A stretch of 43,285 nt of DNA from JAAYDH01 sp035353055. GTDB taxonomy: Bacteria > Bacillota_I > Bacilli_A > RFN20 > CAG-826. The DNA is taken from positions 1 through 43,285 of the forward strand of contig DAOPYW010000011.1 of the NCBI GenBank assembly GCA_035353055.1, written 5' to 3'. The notes below the pieces were generated by a model. The model ran no database searches and was not told the DNA's origin. It saw only the letters and a list, made by a program, of their open reading frames with translations. How positions within the stretch are numbered: the first letter of the stretch is position 1; each line of letters begins with the position of its first letter. The translations under genes were made by a program, and so were the position numbers. Shown here one piece after another: positions 31,685 through 38,726 of the stretch.

Positions 31685-33631
31685 ATGCCTGAAATTCATA
31701 AAGCTCAAAAAAGTGATGAGCCATTCCTAAAAAGTCTCGAGGAAAAATGTTTTCCTTTGACCCGACAAGCCACTTCTGCATCCCTAAAACATAGTTTAAA
31801 TAGCCAGCACCAAACCGTTCTCATCTTAAATACCGATGAAGGCATCTCCGCAGGAAGTGCCGTCGTTTTTAAATTTAAGAAAACCTGGAGAATCTATTCG
31901 ATTTCCATCCTTCCAGAGTTTCGAAAACTAGGCTACGGCCGCTCAATCATGGAGCACATCATCGAAAAAGCCAAAGAAAATGATGTCCATAGAATTTCTC
32001 TTGAAGCCGACCATCACAACAAGCAATTAACATCTTGGTACAAGTCCTTTGGCTTTTATACCGTCAAAAGATTGAAAAACTTTTACGGTGAAGGCGAAGA
32101 TGCCGAAAAGATGTTTTTGCAGCTGAAAAACGATGTTTCGGAAAAGGAATATATCGCCAATATTGCCGTCGTTGACCACGATCGCCCTTGGCTGAAGCAA
32201 ATACCAAATCTCGAGATCGTTGACGTCAATCTATTTCTCAACGATGAGAAGTATCAGACCGCTAAAGATTTACGAGTTTTCAATCTTTGTTCCTCGCTAG
32301 GCTATCAAACTCTTGGCTACTACGTATCTTTGCTAGCCAGCGCTAGAGAGTTGCGACCAATACCTACTGTCGCCACCTTAGAGGATGCTCTCGATCAAAC
32401 AATCACAGAGTCAATTGGAGAAGAGGTCTTTGATACCATTCAAGATACTTTCAAAGATACCGGTAAAAAGGAAGTGAACTTCCGCATCATATTTGGGCAG
32501 TGCCGCCCACCCCGCTATGAAAAATTAGGAAAAGCTATCCTGCGCTTATTCGAAGCCCCCCTTCTTGAAGTGACTTTTGTCAAAGAAAGAGTGTGGAAAC
32601 TCAAGAAGATCCGCATTCTCACTTTAGATGATGTCGCCGTAGACGATAGTTTAATAAAAGATGCTAAAAAATATTTTTCTCACAACCGCTTTGCTATTTC
32701 CAAAATCAAGCAATATAAATTCGATTTAGCGATTCTCGTCGATCCAAAAGAACCAGCGGCTCCATCAGGAAAAACCGCTCTTGATAGATTCATTGATGCC
32801 GCCAAAAAGGTTGGCTTCTATGTTGAGTTTATCACAAAAGATGATTACTCCCGCATTCCTCAATTCGATGCCCTCTTTATACGTGCGACCACCAATGTCG
32901 ATAACTACACTTACCAATTCTCCCGCTATGCGTATTCCGAAGGACTGGCGGTCATCGACGATCCTTGGTCAATTTTAAAATGCGCTAACAAGCTTTATTT
33001 CCACGAATGCATGAGGAGTCACAATCTCCCGACTCCGAAGACATTAATCGTCAGCCAGAATACACCAATTGAAAAAATTACTTCAACTTTCGATTTCCCC
33101 ATCATTCTGAAGAGACCTGACAGCTCTTCTTCTCTCGGAGTATTTAAAGTGATCGACGAAAAAGAATTAAAGTTAAAGACCCGCGAACTATTTAAAACCA
33201 GCGCGTTGATCATCGCGCAAGAATATATTCCAAGCCCTTACGACTGGAGAATTGGCATCTTAGAAGGCAAGGCCTTGTATGCATGCAAATACTTCATGGC
33301 TCGAGACCACTGGCAAATCTATAACTGGAACGCCAGCAAATCACGCGCCACCGTCGGAGCTGTAGAAACCTTTTTGATTGAAGATGCCCCCGCCGAAGTC
33401 GTTGAAACCGCTCTGAAAGCCGCTAATGCTATCGGCGATGGCTTCTATGGGGTGGATTTAAAGTTTAAGGATGGAAAAGTCTACATTATTGAAGTCAATG
33501 ATAACCCCAGCATTGACCGCCATTGGGAAGATGAGATTTTGGGCGACAAACTATACGTCCAAATTATGGAAAACATCATGTCGAGAATCGAAAGAGCTAG
33601 ACAAGACAAAAACAAAAAGCAAATTTTGTAA
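31685..33631 (+). CDS. GNAT acetyltransferase fused to RimK-like ATP-grasp ligase
   Basis: A 648-residue fusion. Residues 1-150 are a GNAT domain (SILPEFRKLGYGRSIMEHII with the acetyl-CoA loop R80-K-L-G-Y-G85). About 155-330 fit the RLAN domain that precedes some RimK-like enzymes (YYVSLLASARELRPIPTVATL). About 420-640 are ATP-grasp: DDPWSILKCANKLYFHECM, FPIILKRPDSSSSLGVF, AQEYIPSPYDWRIGIL and the Mg-binding IIEVNDNPSIDRHWED. Such enzymes join an amino acid or amine to a carboxylate; substrates are unknown. It is monocistronic with its own terminator. Codon use with frequent C-ending codons resembles the following glmM operon. Confidence 0.85.
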   Translation: MPEIHKAQKSDEPFLKSLEEKCFPLTRQATSASLKHSLNSQHQTVLILNTDEGISAGSAVVFKFKKTWRIYSISILPEFRKLGYGRSIMEHIIEKAKENDVHRISLEADHHNKQLTSWYKSFGFYTVKRLKNFYGEGEDAEKMFLQLKNDVSEKEYIANIAVVDHDRPWLKQIPNLEIVDVNLFLNDEKYQTAKDLRVFNLCSSLGYQTLGYYVSLLASARELRPIPTVATLEDALDQTITESIGEEVFDTIQDTFKDTGKKEVNFRIIFGQCRPPRYEKLGKAILRLFEAPLLEVTFVKERVWKLKKIRILTLDDVAVDDSLIKDAKKYFSHNRFAISKIKQYKFDLAILVDPKEPAAPSGKTALDRFIDAAKKVGFYVEFITKDDYSRIPQFDALFIRATTNVDNYTYQFSRYAYSEGLAVIDDPWSILKCANKLYFHECMRSHNLPTPKTLIVSQNTPIEKITSTFDFPIILKRPDSSSSLGVFKVIDEKELKLKTRELFKTSALIIAQEYIPSPYDWRIGILEGKALYACKYFMARDHWQIYNWNASKSRATVGAVETFLIEDAPAEVVETALKAANAIGDGFYGVDLKFKDGKVYIIEVNDNPSIDRHWEDEILGDKLYVQIMENIMSRIERARQDKNKKQIL

Positions 33632-33665
33632 TCAAAATAGCGAAGATTGATCTCCATAAAAAGGT

Positions 33666-33697
33666 AAAAGGCACCGCTTTATCGGTTTGCCTTTTTT
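33666..33697 (+). terminator. Intrinsic terminator after the GNAT/ATP-grasp gene
   Basis: AAAAGGCA pairs with TGCCTTTT, with an inner CCG/CGG stem and a 2-nt bulge around a CTTTAT loop, ending in a run of T. It lies 34 bases past the stop codon and separates the ligase gene from the glmM operon. Confidence 0.75.
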
Positions 33698-33822
33698 GTT
33701 GAACAAAAAGTAAAGCCACATGAGCAAAATTGAGTTTAATAAAATTGGCAATAAAATGAAGCAAATCTGTTAAAAATAGTTTCCGCAACCATTTTTTACA
33801 TTGCAAAAATCAAAAAAATATA

Positions 33823-33852
33823 TTGTTAGTTACGCAGTTATCATTATATAAT
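33823..33852 (+). promoter_or_regulatory. Promoter of the HTH-glmM operon
   Basis: -35 TTGTTA at 33823-33828 and -10 TATAAT at 33847-33852, spaced 18 bp, predicting a start near 33859 and a leader of about 40 nt with GGAGG. The -10 lies within an inverted repeat (33832-33856). Confidence 0.65.
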
Positions 33853-33856
33853 GCGT
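33832..33856 (+). promoter_or_regulatory. Inverted repeat over the -10, candidate operator
   Basis: Arms ACGCA-g-TTAT (33832-33841) and ATAATGCGT (33848-33856) are complementary over 9 bp with one extra base in the left arm. The repeat covers the spacer end and the -10. Since the first protein of the operon has an XRE DNA-binding domain, autoregulation here is plausible, but this is inference. Confidence 0.45.
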
Positions 33857-33870
33857 TTAGTTTAAAAACA

Positions 33871-33885
33871 GCAACCATTAGTTGC
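33871..33885 (+). promoter_or_regulatory. Leader inverted repeat next to the glmM ribosome binding site
   Basis: GCAAC-CATTA-GTTGC is a perfect 5-bp inverted repeat that touches the GGAGG ribosome binding site of the HTH-glmM gene. It may act as an RNA hairpin affecting translation or as a second DNA operator. The same 9-mer GCAACCATT also occurs at 33785-33793, upstream of the promoter. Confidence 0.4.
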
Positions 33886-33898
33886 GGAGGAACACTTA

Positions 33899-35533
33899 AT
33901 GACATTAGCAGAAAAAATTACTCATTTGCGCATTGCTAATAACATGTCGCAAGAACAATTAGCCAAGGTATTAGGCGTCGCGCGCCAATCTATTTCTAAA
34001 TGGGAAAAGGGCGAAGCTTATCCAACTGTCGACAAGGTTTTAGAACTCACCAAATTATTTCGCGTAACCGCTGATGAATTAATCAACGATAGCCTGGTTG
34101 TCAACGCTCACAAAAAAGAAGAAAAGGCTCCCATTCAAAACAAGTATTTCGGCACTGATGGATTCAGAGGAGAATCAAACAAAGATTTAACAGCGTTTCA
34201 CGCTTTCCAAGTCGGACGCTTTTTAGGCTGGTATTATTCCAGCGCTCAATTTGCGGCCAGACACCCGAATGGAGAAAAAGCCAAAGTCTGCATTGGCAAA
34301 GACACAAGGCGCAGCTCGTACATGCTCGAATACGCATTGTGCTCAGGCATTACTGCTTCGGGTGCGGATGCTTACATCCTGCACGTCACCACCACTCCGA
34401 GCGTTTCCTATATTACCAGAACCGAAGGATTTGATTGCGGCGTGATGATTACCGCCAGCCATAATGTTTACTACGATAATGGCATCAAGATATTAAACTC
34501 CAAAGGAGAAAAACTTGACGATTCAGTCTCTCACTTAATTGAAAGTTATATCGATGGAAACTTAGAGGAACTCGGATTTAAAGGCGAAAAAGATCTTCCA
34601 TACGCGATCAGAGAAAATATTGGTTCCGTCGTAGACCACGTCGCGGGAAGAAATAGATATATTGGCTACTTAATCGGCTGTTCTGCCTCTTCGTTTAGAG
34701 ATATGAAAATTGCCTTAGATTGCGCAAATGGCGCTTCATGGATGATCGCTAGAAGCGTCTTCGCTGCCTTAGGCGCAGAAGTCTACACCATCGGATGCAG
34801 CCCAACCGGCTTGAACATCAACAAAGATTGCGGTTCAACTCATATCGAACTATTGCAGAAATATGTCGTTGAAAACCACATGGATGTCGGATTCGCTTTC
34901 GACGGAGATGTCGATAGATGTATGGCGGTCGACGAGAATGGCAATGTCGTCGATGGAGACAAAATTCTTTATATCCTCGCAAAGCGCATCTCTCGCCACA
35001 ACTACTTGCACAATAACACGGTAGTTTCCACGATTATGTCTAACTCTGGCTTAACCAAGGCATTGAGAGATATTGGCATATCCAATGTCCAAACCAAAGT
35101 CGGTGACCGCTTCGTTTATGAGTGCATGATGCAAAACAATTATTGGCTAGGCGGCGAGCAAAGCGGACATGTCATCTTAAGAAAATATGCGACCACGGGA
35201 GATGGAATCTTGACCGCTATTAAAATAACCGAGGAAATGGTCTCCAAAAAATCAAGTTTAAGCAAACTCGCTGAACCAGTTCATCTATATCCACAAGTGC
35301 TGAAGAATGTCCGCGTTGTCGACAAGCGCGTCGTCGTCGAAAATCAATCGATTAAAGATCGCGTTCAAGAGATCAATAAAGAGTTGAATGGCAATGGCAG
35401 AATTCTTTTAAGAGAATCTGGCACTGAGCCGGTTATTCGCATCATGGTAGAGAGCGATAATGTCGAGCTATGCAACAAGTACATCGATTCCGTTTATAGC
35501 TTAGTCAAAAAAGGAGGCTATCTTTGTGAGTAA
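33899..35533 (+). CDS. glmM: XRE helix-turn-helix domain fused to phosphoglucosamine mutase
   Basis: A 544-residue fusion in a single uninterrupted frame. Residues 1-66 are a full XRE-type DNA-binding domain (SQEQLAKVLGVARQSISKWEKG). After a ~15-residue linker, residues ~82-540 are a complete GlmM, which converts glucosamine-6-P to glucosamine-1-P: YFGTDGFRGE (83-92), the phosphoserine loop TASHN with S187, metal loop DGDVDR (335-340), sugar loop GGEQSGH (418-424) and phosphate loop RESGTEPVIR (505-514). All catalytic elements are present, so the enzyme should be active. The ATG has GGAGG upstream and lies behind its own promoter. The stop overlaps the next gene's GTG start by 8 bases. I know of no described GlmM with this domain. 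Confidence 0.93.
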   Translation: MTLAEKITHLRIANNMSQEQLAKVLGVARQSISKWEKGEAYPTVDKVLELTKLFRVTADELINDSLVVNAHKKEEKAPIQNKYFGTDGFRGESNKDLTAFHAFQVGRFLGWYYSSAQFAARHPNGEKAKVCIGKDTRRSSYMLEYALCSGITASGADAYILHVTTTPSVSYITRTEGFDCGVMITASHNVYYDNGIKILNSKGEKLDDSVSHLIESYIDGNLEELGFKGEKDLPYAIRENIGSVVDHVAGRNRYIGYLIGCSASSFRDMKIALDCANGASWMIARSVFAALGAEVYTIGCSPTGLNINKDCGSTHIELLQKYVVENHMDVGFAFDGDVDRCMAVDENGNVVDGDKILYILAKRISRHNYLHNNTVVSTIMSNSGLTKALRDIGISNVQTKVGDRFVYECMMQNNYWLGGEQSGHVILRKYATTGDGILTAIKITEEMVSKKSSLSKLAEPVHLYPQVLKNVRVVDKRVVVENQSIKDRVQEINKELNGNGRILLRESGTEPVIRIMVESDNVELCNKYIDSVYSLVKKGGYLCE

Positions 35534-36188
35534 AATCAAGAGCGTCGACTTATTTAATAAAAGTGACATCGCTCATATCGACAATTTCATCTTCTCGAAA
35601 GAATACCCATGGGAATTGCTTGGTTTAATCAAAGATTACATCGTTTCTTTAATCAATAAAGGCATCCCTGGGTACACCAAGCTTAAAGACGATGTCTTAG
35701 TGGGGCAGGATGTCACAATCTATGAAACTGCCACCATCATCGGGCCTTGCATCTTAGGAAATCATGTTGAAGTTAGACCTGGCGCTTTCATACGAGGAAG
35801 TGTCCTGGTTGGGGATGATTGCGTCGTTGGCAACTCCAGCGAGCTTAAAAATTGCGTGCTGATGAGGCACTGCCAAGTCCCGCACTACAACTATGTTGGC
35901 GATAGCATCTTAGGCAATTTTGCTCACATGGGTGCCGGCAGCATCCTCTCGAACTTAAGAAGCGATAATAAACCTGTCATCATCCATGGAGATGAAGAGA
36001 TCCCCACTGGCATTAGAAAGATCGGCGCGATTCTCGGCGATCATGTCGACATTGGCTGCGGAGCAGTCTTAAATCCGGGCACCATCATTGGTCAAAACAC
36101 TCAAGTCTATCCATTAGTGATGACTCGCGGAGTGTACAAAGAAAATAGCATCGTTAAATCCACAACTGTTGTGGTAGAAAAAAATTGA
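35526..36188 (+). CDS. Left-handed beta-helix glucosamine-1-phosphate acetyltransferase (GlmU C-terminal-like)
   Basis: A 220-residue protein lacking any nucleotidyltransferase domain. From about residue 58 it has hexapeptide repeats of a left-handed beta helix (VTIYETATIIGPCILGN onward). The segment VPHYNYVGDSILGNFAHMGAG and SNLRSDNKPV closely follows the active-site region of archaeal and bacterial GlcN-1-P acetyltransferases, where the His of VPH is the probable base. It should make GlcNAc-1-P from the glmM product. The uridylyltransferase step must be encoded elsewhere. Start is GTG with AGGAGG inside glmM; stop is TGA. Confidence 0.85.
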   Translation: MSKIKSVDLFNKSDIAHIDNFIFSKEYPWELLGLIKDYIVSLINKGIPGYTKLKDDVLVGQDVTIYETATIIGPCILGNHVEVRPGAFIRGSVLVGDDCVVGNSSELKNCVLMRHCQVPHYNYVGDSILGNFAHMGAGSILSNLRSDNKPVIIHGDEEIPTGIRKIGAILGDHVDIGCGAVLNPGTIIGQNTQVYPLVMTRGVYKENSIVKSTTVVVEKN

Positions 36189-36201
36189 GAAAAATAAATA
36201 T

Positions 36202-36924
36202 ATGAAAATCATTGTTGGAAACGAGAAGCACATCTCGAAGATGATCGCTGATGATTTTATCAGAGTCATCAAAGCAAAGCCAAGCGCTGTTTTGGGCTTA
36301 GCTACTGGTACCTCACCCTTGGGCGTTTACGCTAATTTGGCAGAGGCCAATAAAGCCGGTTTAGTATCGTTCAAAGGATGCACTACTTTCAATCTAGATG
36401 AGTATGTTGGACTAAAAGGCACGCACAATCAATCATATCGTTATTTCATGAATAAAAACTTATTCGATCACATCGATATCGACAAAAAGAAAACCAACAT
36501 TTTATTAGGCGTCGGAGATTACAAGAAATTCATGGGTGAATACGATGGGATGATCGCAAAAGCGGGTGGAATTGACATTCAAATTCTCGGCATCGGCAGC
36601 GATGGTCATATCGCTTTCAATGAACCAGGAACTAGCTTTGATTCTTTGACTCACGAAACCGAATTAACCGCTCAAACTATTAAAGATAATTCCAGATTAT
36701 TCAACGATATTTCTGAAGTGCCGACCAGAGCCGTTACCATGGGCTTAGCATCTATCATGAAAGCGAAAAAAATTGTCCTTATCGCTACTGGAAAAAATAA
36801 AGCTAAGGCTGTCTTTGGTTTAATCAAAGGTCCTGTCAGTGAAAATATGCCTTGCTCCATCCTTCAAAAGCATCCAGACTGTACTGTCTATGTCGATGAG
36901 GATGCTTATTCATTAGCGAAATAA
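36202..36924 (+). CDS. nagB: Glucosamine-6-phosphate deaminase
   Basis: Interconverts glucosamine-6-P with fructose-6-P plus ammonia. The 240-residue product has LATGTSPLGVYANL, the catalytic FNLDEYVGL, GIGSDGHIAFNEPG and TRAVTMGLASI, all typical of the short Gram-positive NagB. It lies 13 bases after the acetyltransferase gene, with a poor ribosome binding site. No GlmS or NagA is in the window. Placed beside GlmM it may feed this route in the synthetic direction or balance amino-sugar use; which one is not shown. Confidence 0.94.
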   Translation: MKIIVGNEKHISKMIADDFIRVIKAKPSAVLGLATGTSPLGVYANLAEANKAGLVSFKGCTTFNLDEYVGLKGTHNQSYRYFMNKNLFDHIDIDKKKTNILLGVGDYKKFMGEYDGMIAKAGGIDIQILGIGSDGHIAFNEPGTSFDSLTHETELTAQTIKDNSRLFNDISEVPTRAVTMGLASIMKAKKIVLIATGKNKAKAVFGLIKGPVSENMPCSILQKHPDCTVYVDEDAYSLAK

Positions 36925-36951
36925 GAAAAAGAGCTTTCTATAGTACATATT

Positions 36952-36990
36952 TGAGCCTTGTTAAACGCATAGCAAGGCTCATTTTTCTTT
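36952..36990 (+). terminator. Intrinsic terminator after nagB
   Basis: TGAGCCTTG (36952-36960) pairs perfectly with CAAGGCTCA (36973-36981) around a 12-nt loop, followed by TTTTTCTTT. It ends the glmM-nagB transcript 27 bases past the nagB stop. Confidence 0.85.
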
Positions 36991-37004
36991 GCTCTTTTGC
37001 TCTG

Positions 37005-37178
37005 CTATTTTTTAAAAGAGCCAACTCGCCATAAAAATATCATCGCAACGATGATTGATAACGCTGGCATCGCCAAGATAGCGGTGGCATCGAGGATGGC
37101 TAATCGCATTGAACTAGTTTCGCACGATGCAAAAAAACTCCACCAATAATTATTTTGCACATGCGTGAATGTGCGCAT
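37005..37178 (-). CDS. Doubtful small membrane-protein frame
   Basis: A 57-codon frame on the minus strand; an internal ATG at 37109 would give 34 residues, MRLAILDATAILAMPALSII followed by one continuing hydrophobic span and the basic end WRVGSFKK. A single transmembrane helix with a positive C-terminus is plausible for a small protein or for the remnant of a permease's last helix. There is no clear ribosome binding site, and it faces the nagB terminator. I do not recognise it. Confidence 0.2.
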   Translation of the reverse strand: MRTFTHVQNNYWWSFFASCETSSMRLAILDATAILAMPALSIIVAMIFLWRVGSFKK

Positions 37179-37270
37179 TGTTTTTTATTAAGTTTCTGCA
37201 CAGCGCGGAAAAGCAATGCCACCGGAGTGCTTTAATTGTGAAAAATGCTATATGAAAGATTTGCACCATA

Positions 37271-37340
37271 GGGCTCAATCATCACTTTTTAATTTGAAAA
37301 AAACAGGGCCTAATCTTTACTTTTTATTTCGAAAAAAAAT
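37271..37340 (+). repeat. Two tandem 35-bp imperfect repeats upstream of the importer promoter
   Basis: Units at 37271-37305 and 37306-37340 share the pattern GGGC--AATC-T-ACTTTTT followed by an ATTT core and GAAAAAAA, with about six differences in the first 33 positions. Each contains a small inverted repeat TTTTT...AAAAA. They end 15 bases before the -35, a suitable place for an activator or for intrinsically curved A-tract DNA. Confidence 0.55.
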
Positions 37341-37355
37341 TCTATTTTCAAGACC

Positions 37356-37384
37356 TTGTATCATTTGAAAACTCGCTATATAAT
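37356..37384 (+). promoter_or_regulatory. Promoter of the BMP-type importer operon
   Basis: -10 TATAAT at 37379-37384 with a -35 TTGTAT at 37356-37361, spaced exactly 17 bp. Predicted start near 37391 leaves a leader of about 90 nt before the ATG at 37481, with AGGAGG at 37465-37470. Confidence 0.6.
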
Positions 37385-37397
37385 AACTTTGGTCTCA

Positions 37398-37458
37398 AGG
37401 CATATCAAAAAACGCAATACTACTTAAATGTGTATATGTTAGTTTTGTAATGATGCCT
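37398..37458 (+). promoter_or_regulatory. Structured leader of the importer operon
   Basis: AGGCAT (37398-37403) pairs with ATGCCT (37453-37458), enclosing about 49 nt and ending 6 nt before the ribosome binding site. Long-range closing stems are typical of riboswitch aptamers, but I cannot match the inside to the purine or any other named class, and it contains no strong GC stems. Confidence 0.3.
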
Positions 37459-37480
37459 AATAAAAGGAGGATGACCAACA

Positions 37481-38638
37481 ATGAAAAAAGTCTTGTTAGG
37501 AGTTGCTGCAGTATTTGCATGTACAGTCGCAGTCTCCGGCCTCACCTCATGTGGTCCAAGCGCAGGTTCTGAATGGAAAGTCGCCATGATTACTGACTAC
37601 GGCGATATCACCGATGAATCTTTCAACCAAGCCACTTATGAGGGTGCGAAGAGTTGGTGCGAAAGTAATGATGTGGAATTCACTTATTACAAACCAACCG
37701 ACAATACTGATGCCGAGCGTATCAAATCAATCGAGCTTGCTGCGGACAATGGTTACAACCTAATCATTATGCCAGGATATGCTTTCGCTCCCGCTATCGA
37801 TGCTACTGCGGAAGATTATCCCGAAGTCAAATTTGTCGCTCTCGACGTCGCGAAAGGCGATTTACTCGCCGCTCACTTTGGTGCAGACTACAACTACAAC
37901 CCAGATGACCCATTATGGGCAGGCTATGTCCTACCATCAAACGTCTACTGTGCTGTTTATCAAGAAGAGTTAGCCGGATACATGGCAGGCTATGCTGCTG
38001 TTAAAGAAGGCTTTACAAAGCTCGGATTCCTCGGTGGAATGGCTGTTCCAGCCGTCGTTCGTTATGGCTATGGATTCGTCCAGGGCTGCGATGACGCCGC
38101 TGCCGGTGCCGCTATCGAAATCAAATACGTCTACGGAAACCAATTTTTCGGTGATAACGATATTACTACCTACGTTTCTAACTGGTACGCCAGTGGAACC
38201 GAAATCATCTTCGCTTGCGGCGGAGGAATCTATACCTCTGCTGGTGAAGCTGCCAGTAACAACGGTGGAAAGAAAGTCATCGGCGTCGACGTCGATCAAA
38301 AGGCTACTATTGATGGACAATACGGAGCAGGCACATGCGTCACTTCCGCGATGAAGGGTCTTGCCGCTACTGTCAAAGCTAAATTAACAGAAATCATTAC
38401 TGAAGAAACATTCGTCAGCAAAATTGAAACCTTAGGTTTAGTCTCCGGTACTGATGTTGAAGCAAACTACGTTCAACTTCCTACCGCCACTTGGTCAATG
38501 ACTAATTTCACAGTCAACGATTACAAAGCCTTAGTCGCAGATTTATTTGACGGGACAATTACCGTCTCTGCCAGCATCGCCGCGGCCCCAGAAGTCGCTG
38601 CAACTACCTCTGTAACTTATTTTGGAAATATTAAATAA
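37481..38638 (+). CDS. BMP-family substrate-binding lipoprotein (nucleoside-type ABC importer)
   Basis: A 385-residue lipoprotein: signal peptide with lipobox L21-T-S-C24, so it is anchored in the membrane outside. The BMP/PnrA-like fold shows VAMITDYGDITDESFNQATYEG (read in parts), YNLIIMPGYAF, LGFLGGMAVPAVVRYGYGF and VIGVDVDQ. Characterised relatives bind purine or other nucleosides; the exact ligand here is inferred. AGGAGG lies 10 nt before the ATG. It heads the operon with the ATPase and permeases but is followed by an intrinsic terminator. Confidence 0.92.
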   Translation: MKKVLLGVAAVFACTVAVSGLTSCGPSAGSEWKVAMITDYGDITDESFNQATYEGAKSWCESNDVEFTYYKPTDNTDAERIKSIELAADNGYNLIIMPGYAFAPAIDATAEDYPEVKFVALDVAKGDLLAAHFGADYNYNPDDPLWAGYVLPSNVYCAVYQEELAGYMAGYAAVKEGFTKLGFLGGMAVPAVVRYGYGFVQGCDDAAAGAAIEIKYVYGNQFFGDNDITTYVSNWYASGTEIIFACGGGIYTSAGEAASNNGGKKVIGVDVDQKATIDGQYGAGTCVTSAMKGLAATVKAKLTEIITEETFVSKIETLGLVSGTDVEANYVQLPTATWSMTNFTVNDYKALVADLFDGTITVSASIAAAPEVAATTSVTYFGNIK

Positions 38639-38649
38639 GTGATCTTCTT

Positions 38650-38684
38650 AGGAAGGCAGGTTCGATGCCTGCCTTCCTTTTTTC
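38650..38684 (+). terminator. Intrinsic terminator between lipoprotein and ATPase genes
   Basis: AGGAAGGCAGG (38650-38660) and CCTGCCTTCCT (38668-38678) pair perfectly over 11 bp around a 7-nt loop, followed by TTTTTT. It lies 12 bases past the lipoprotein stop and before the ATPase gene of the same operon, so partial read-through could set a high lipoprotein:membrane-complex ratio. Confidence 0.85.
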
Positions 38685-38697
38685 ATTTTAATTGCAT

Positions 38698-38712
38698 GTT
38701 CGTTTGACGAAC
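38698..38712 (+). promoter_or_regulatory. Short hairpin before the ATPase ribosome binding site
   Basis: GTTCGT-TTG-ACGAAC is a perfect 6-bp inverted repeat ending about 5 bases before the TTGGAG ribosome binding site of the ATPase gene. It could protect the processed downstream mRNA end or modulate translation; neither is shown. Confidence 0.35.
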
Positions 38713-38726
38713 GTTTTGGAGTAATT

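Larger units (their letters stand above)
36925..37480. other. 556-bp intergenic region between nagB and the ABC importer
   Basis: Contains, in order: the nagB terminator (36952-36990); a short minus-strand frame with one hydrophobic span (37005-37178); a hairpin GCACAT/ATGTGC at 37157-37174 followed by T-rich sequence; about 90 bases in which I see nothing; two 35-bp imperfect direct repeats (37271-37340); the importer promoter (37356-37384); and a leader with a long-range stem (37398-37458). No tRNA or insertion sequence is seen. Confidence 0.7.

Noticed and set aside
33597..33806. 69-residue frame on the minus strand past the ATP-grasp gene
   Set aside because: It spans the terminator and the end of the opposite gene, has no ribosome binding site and shows no family pattern.
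18279..36188. TGA as tryptophan (mycoplasma code)
   Set aside because: TGA serves as the stop of queT and of the beta-helix acetyltransferase gene, and tryptophan is encoded by TGG in the genes read.
37157..37186. Second terminator-like hairpin GCACAT/ATGTGC with a following T run
   Set aside because: The stem is only 6 bp and six bases separate it from the T run; too weak to call, and no gene ends just before it.
37391..37480. Purine riboswitch in front of the nucleoside-type importer
   Set aside because: The closing stem exists, but I cannot find the two loop-loop hairpins or the conserved core of that class.
38655..38672. GGTTCGATGCC resembles a tRNA T-arm
   Set aside because: It is the loop and stem of a perfect 11-bp intrinsic terminator; no acceptor, D or anticodon arm fits around it.
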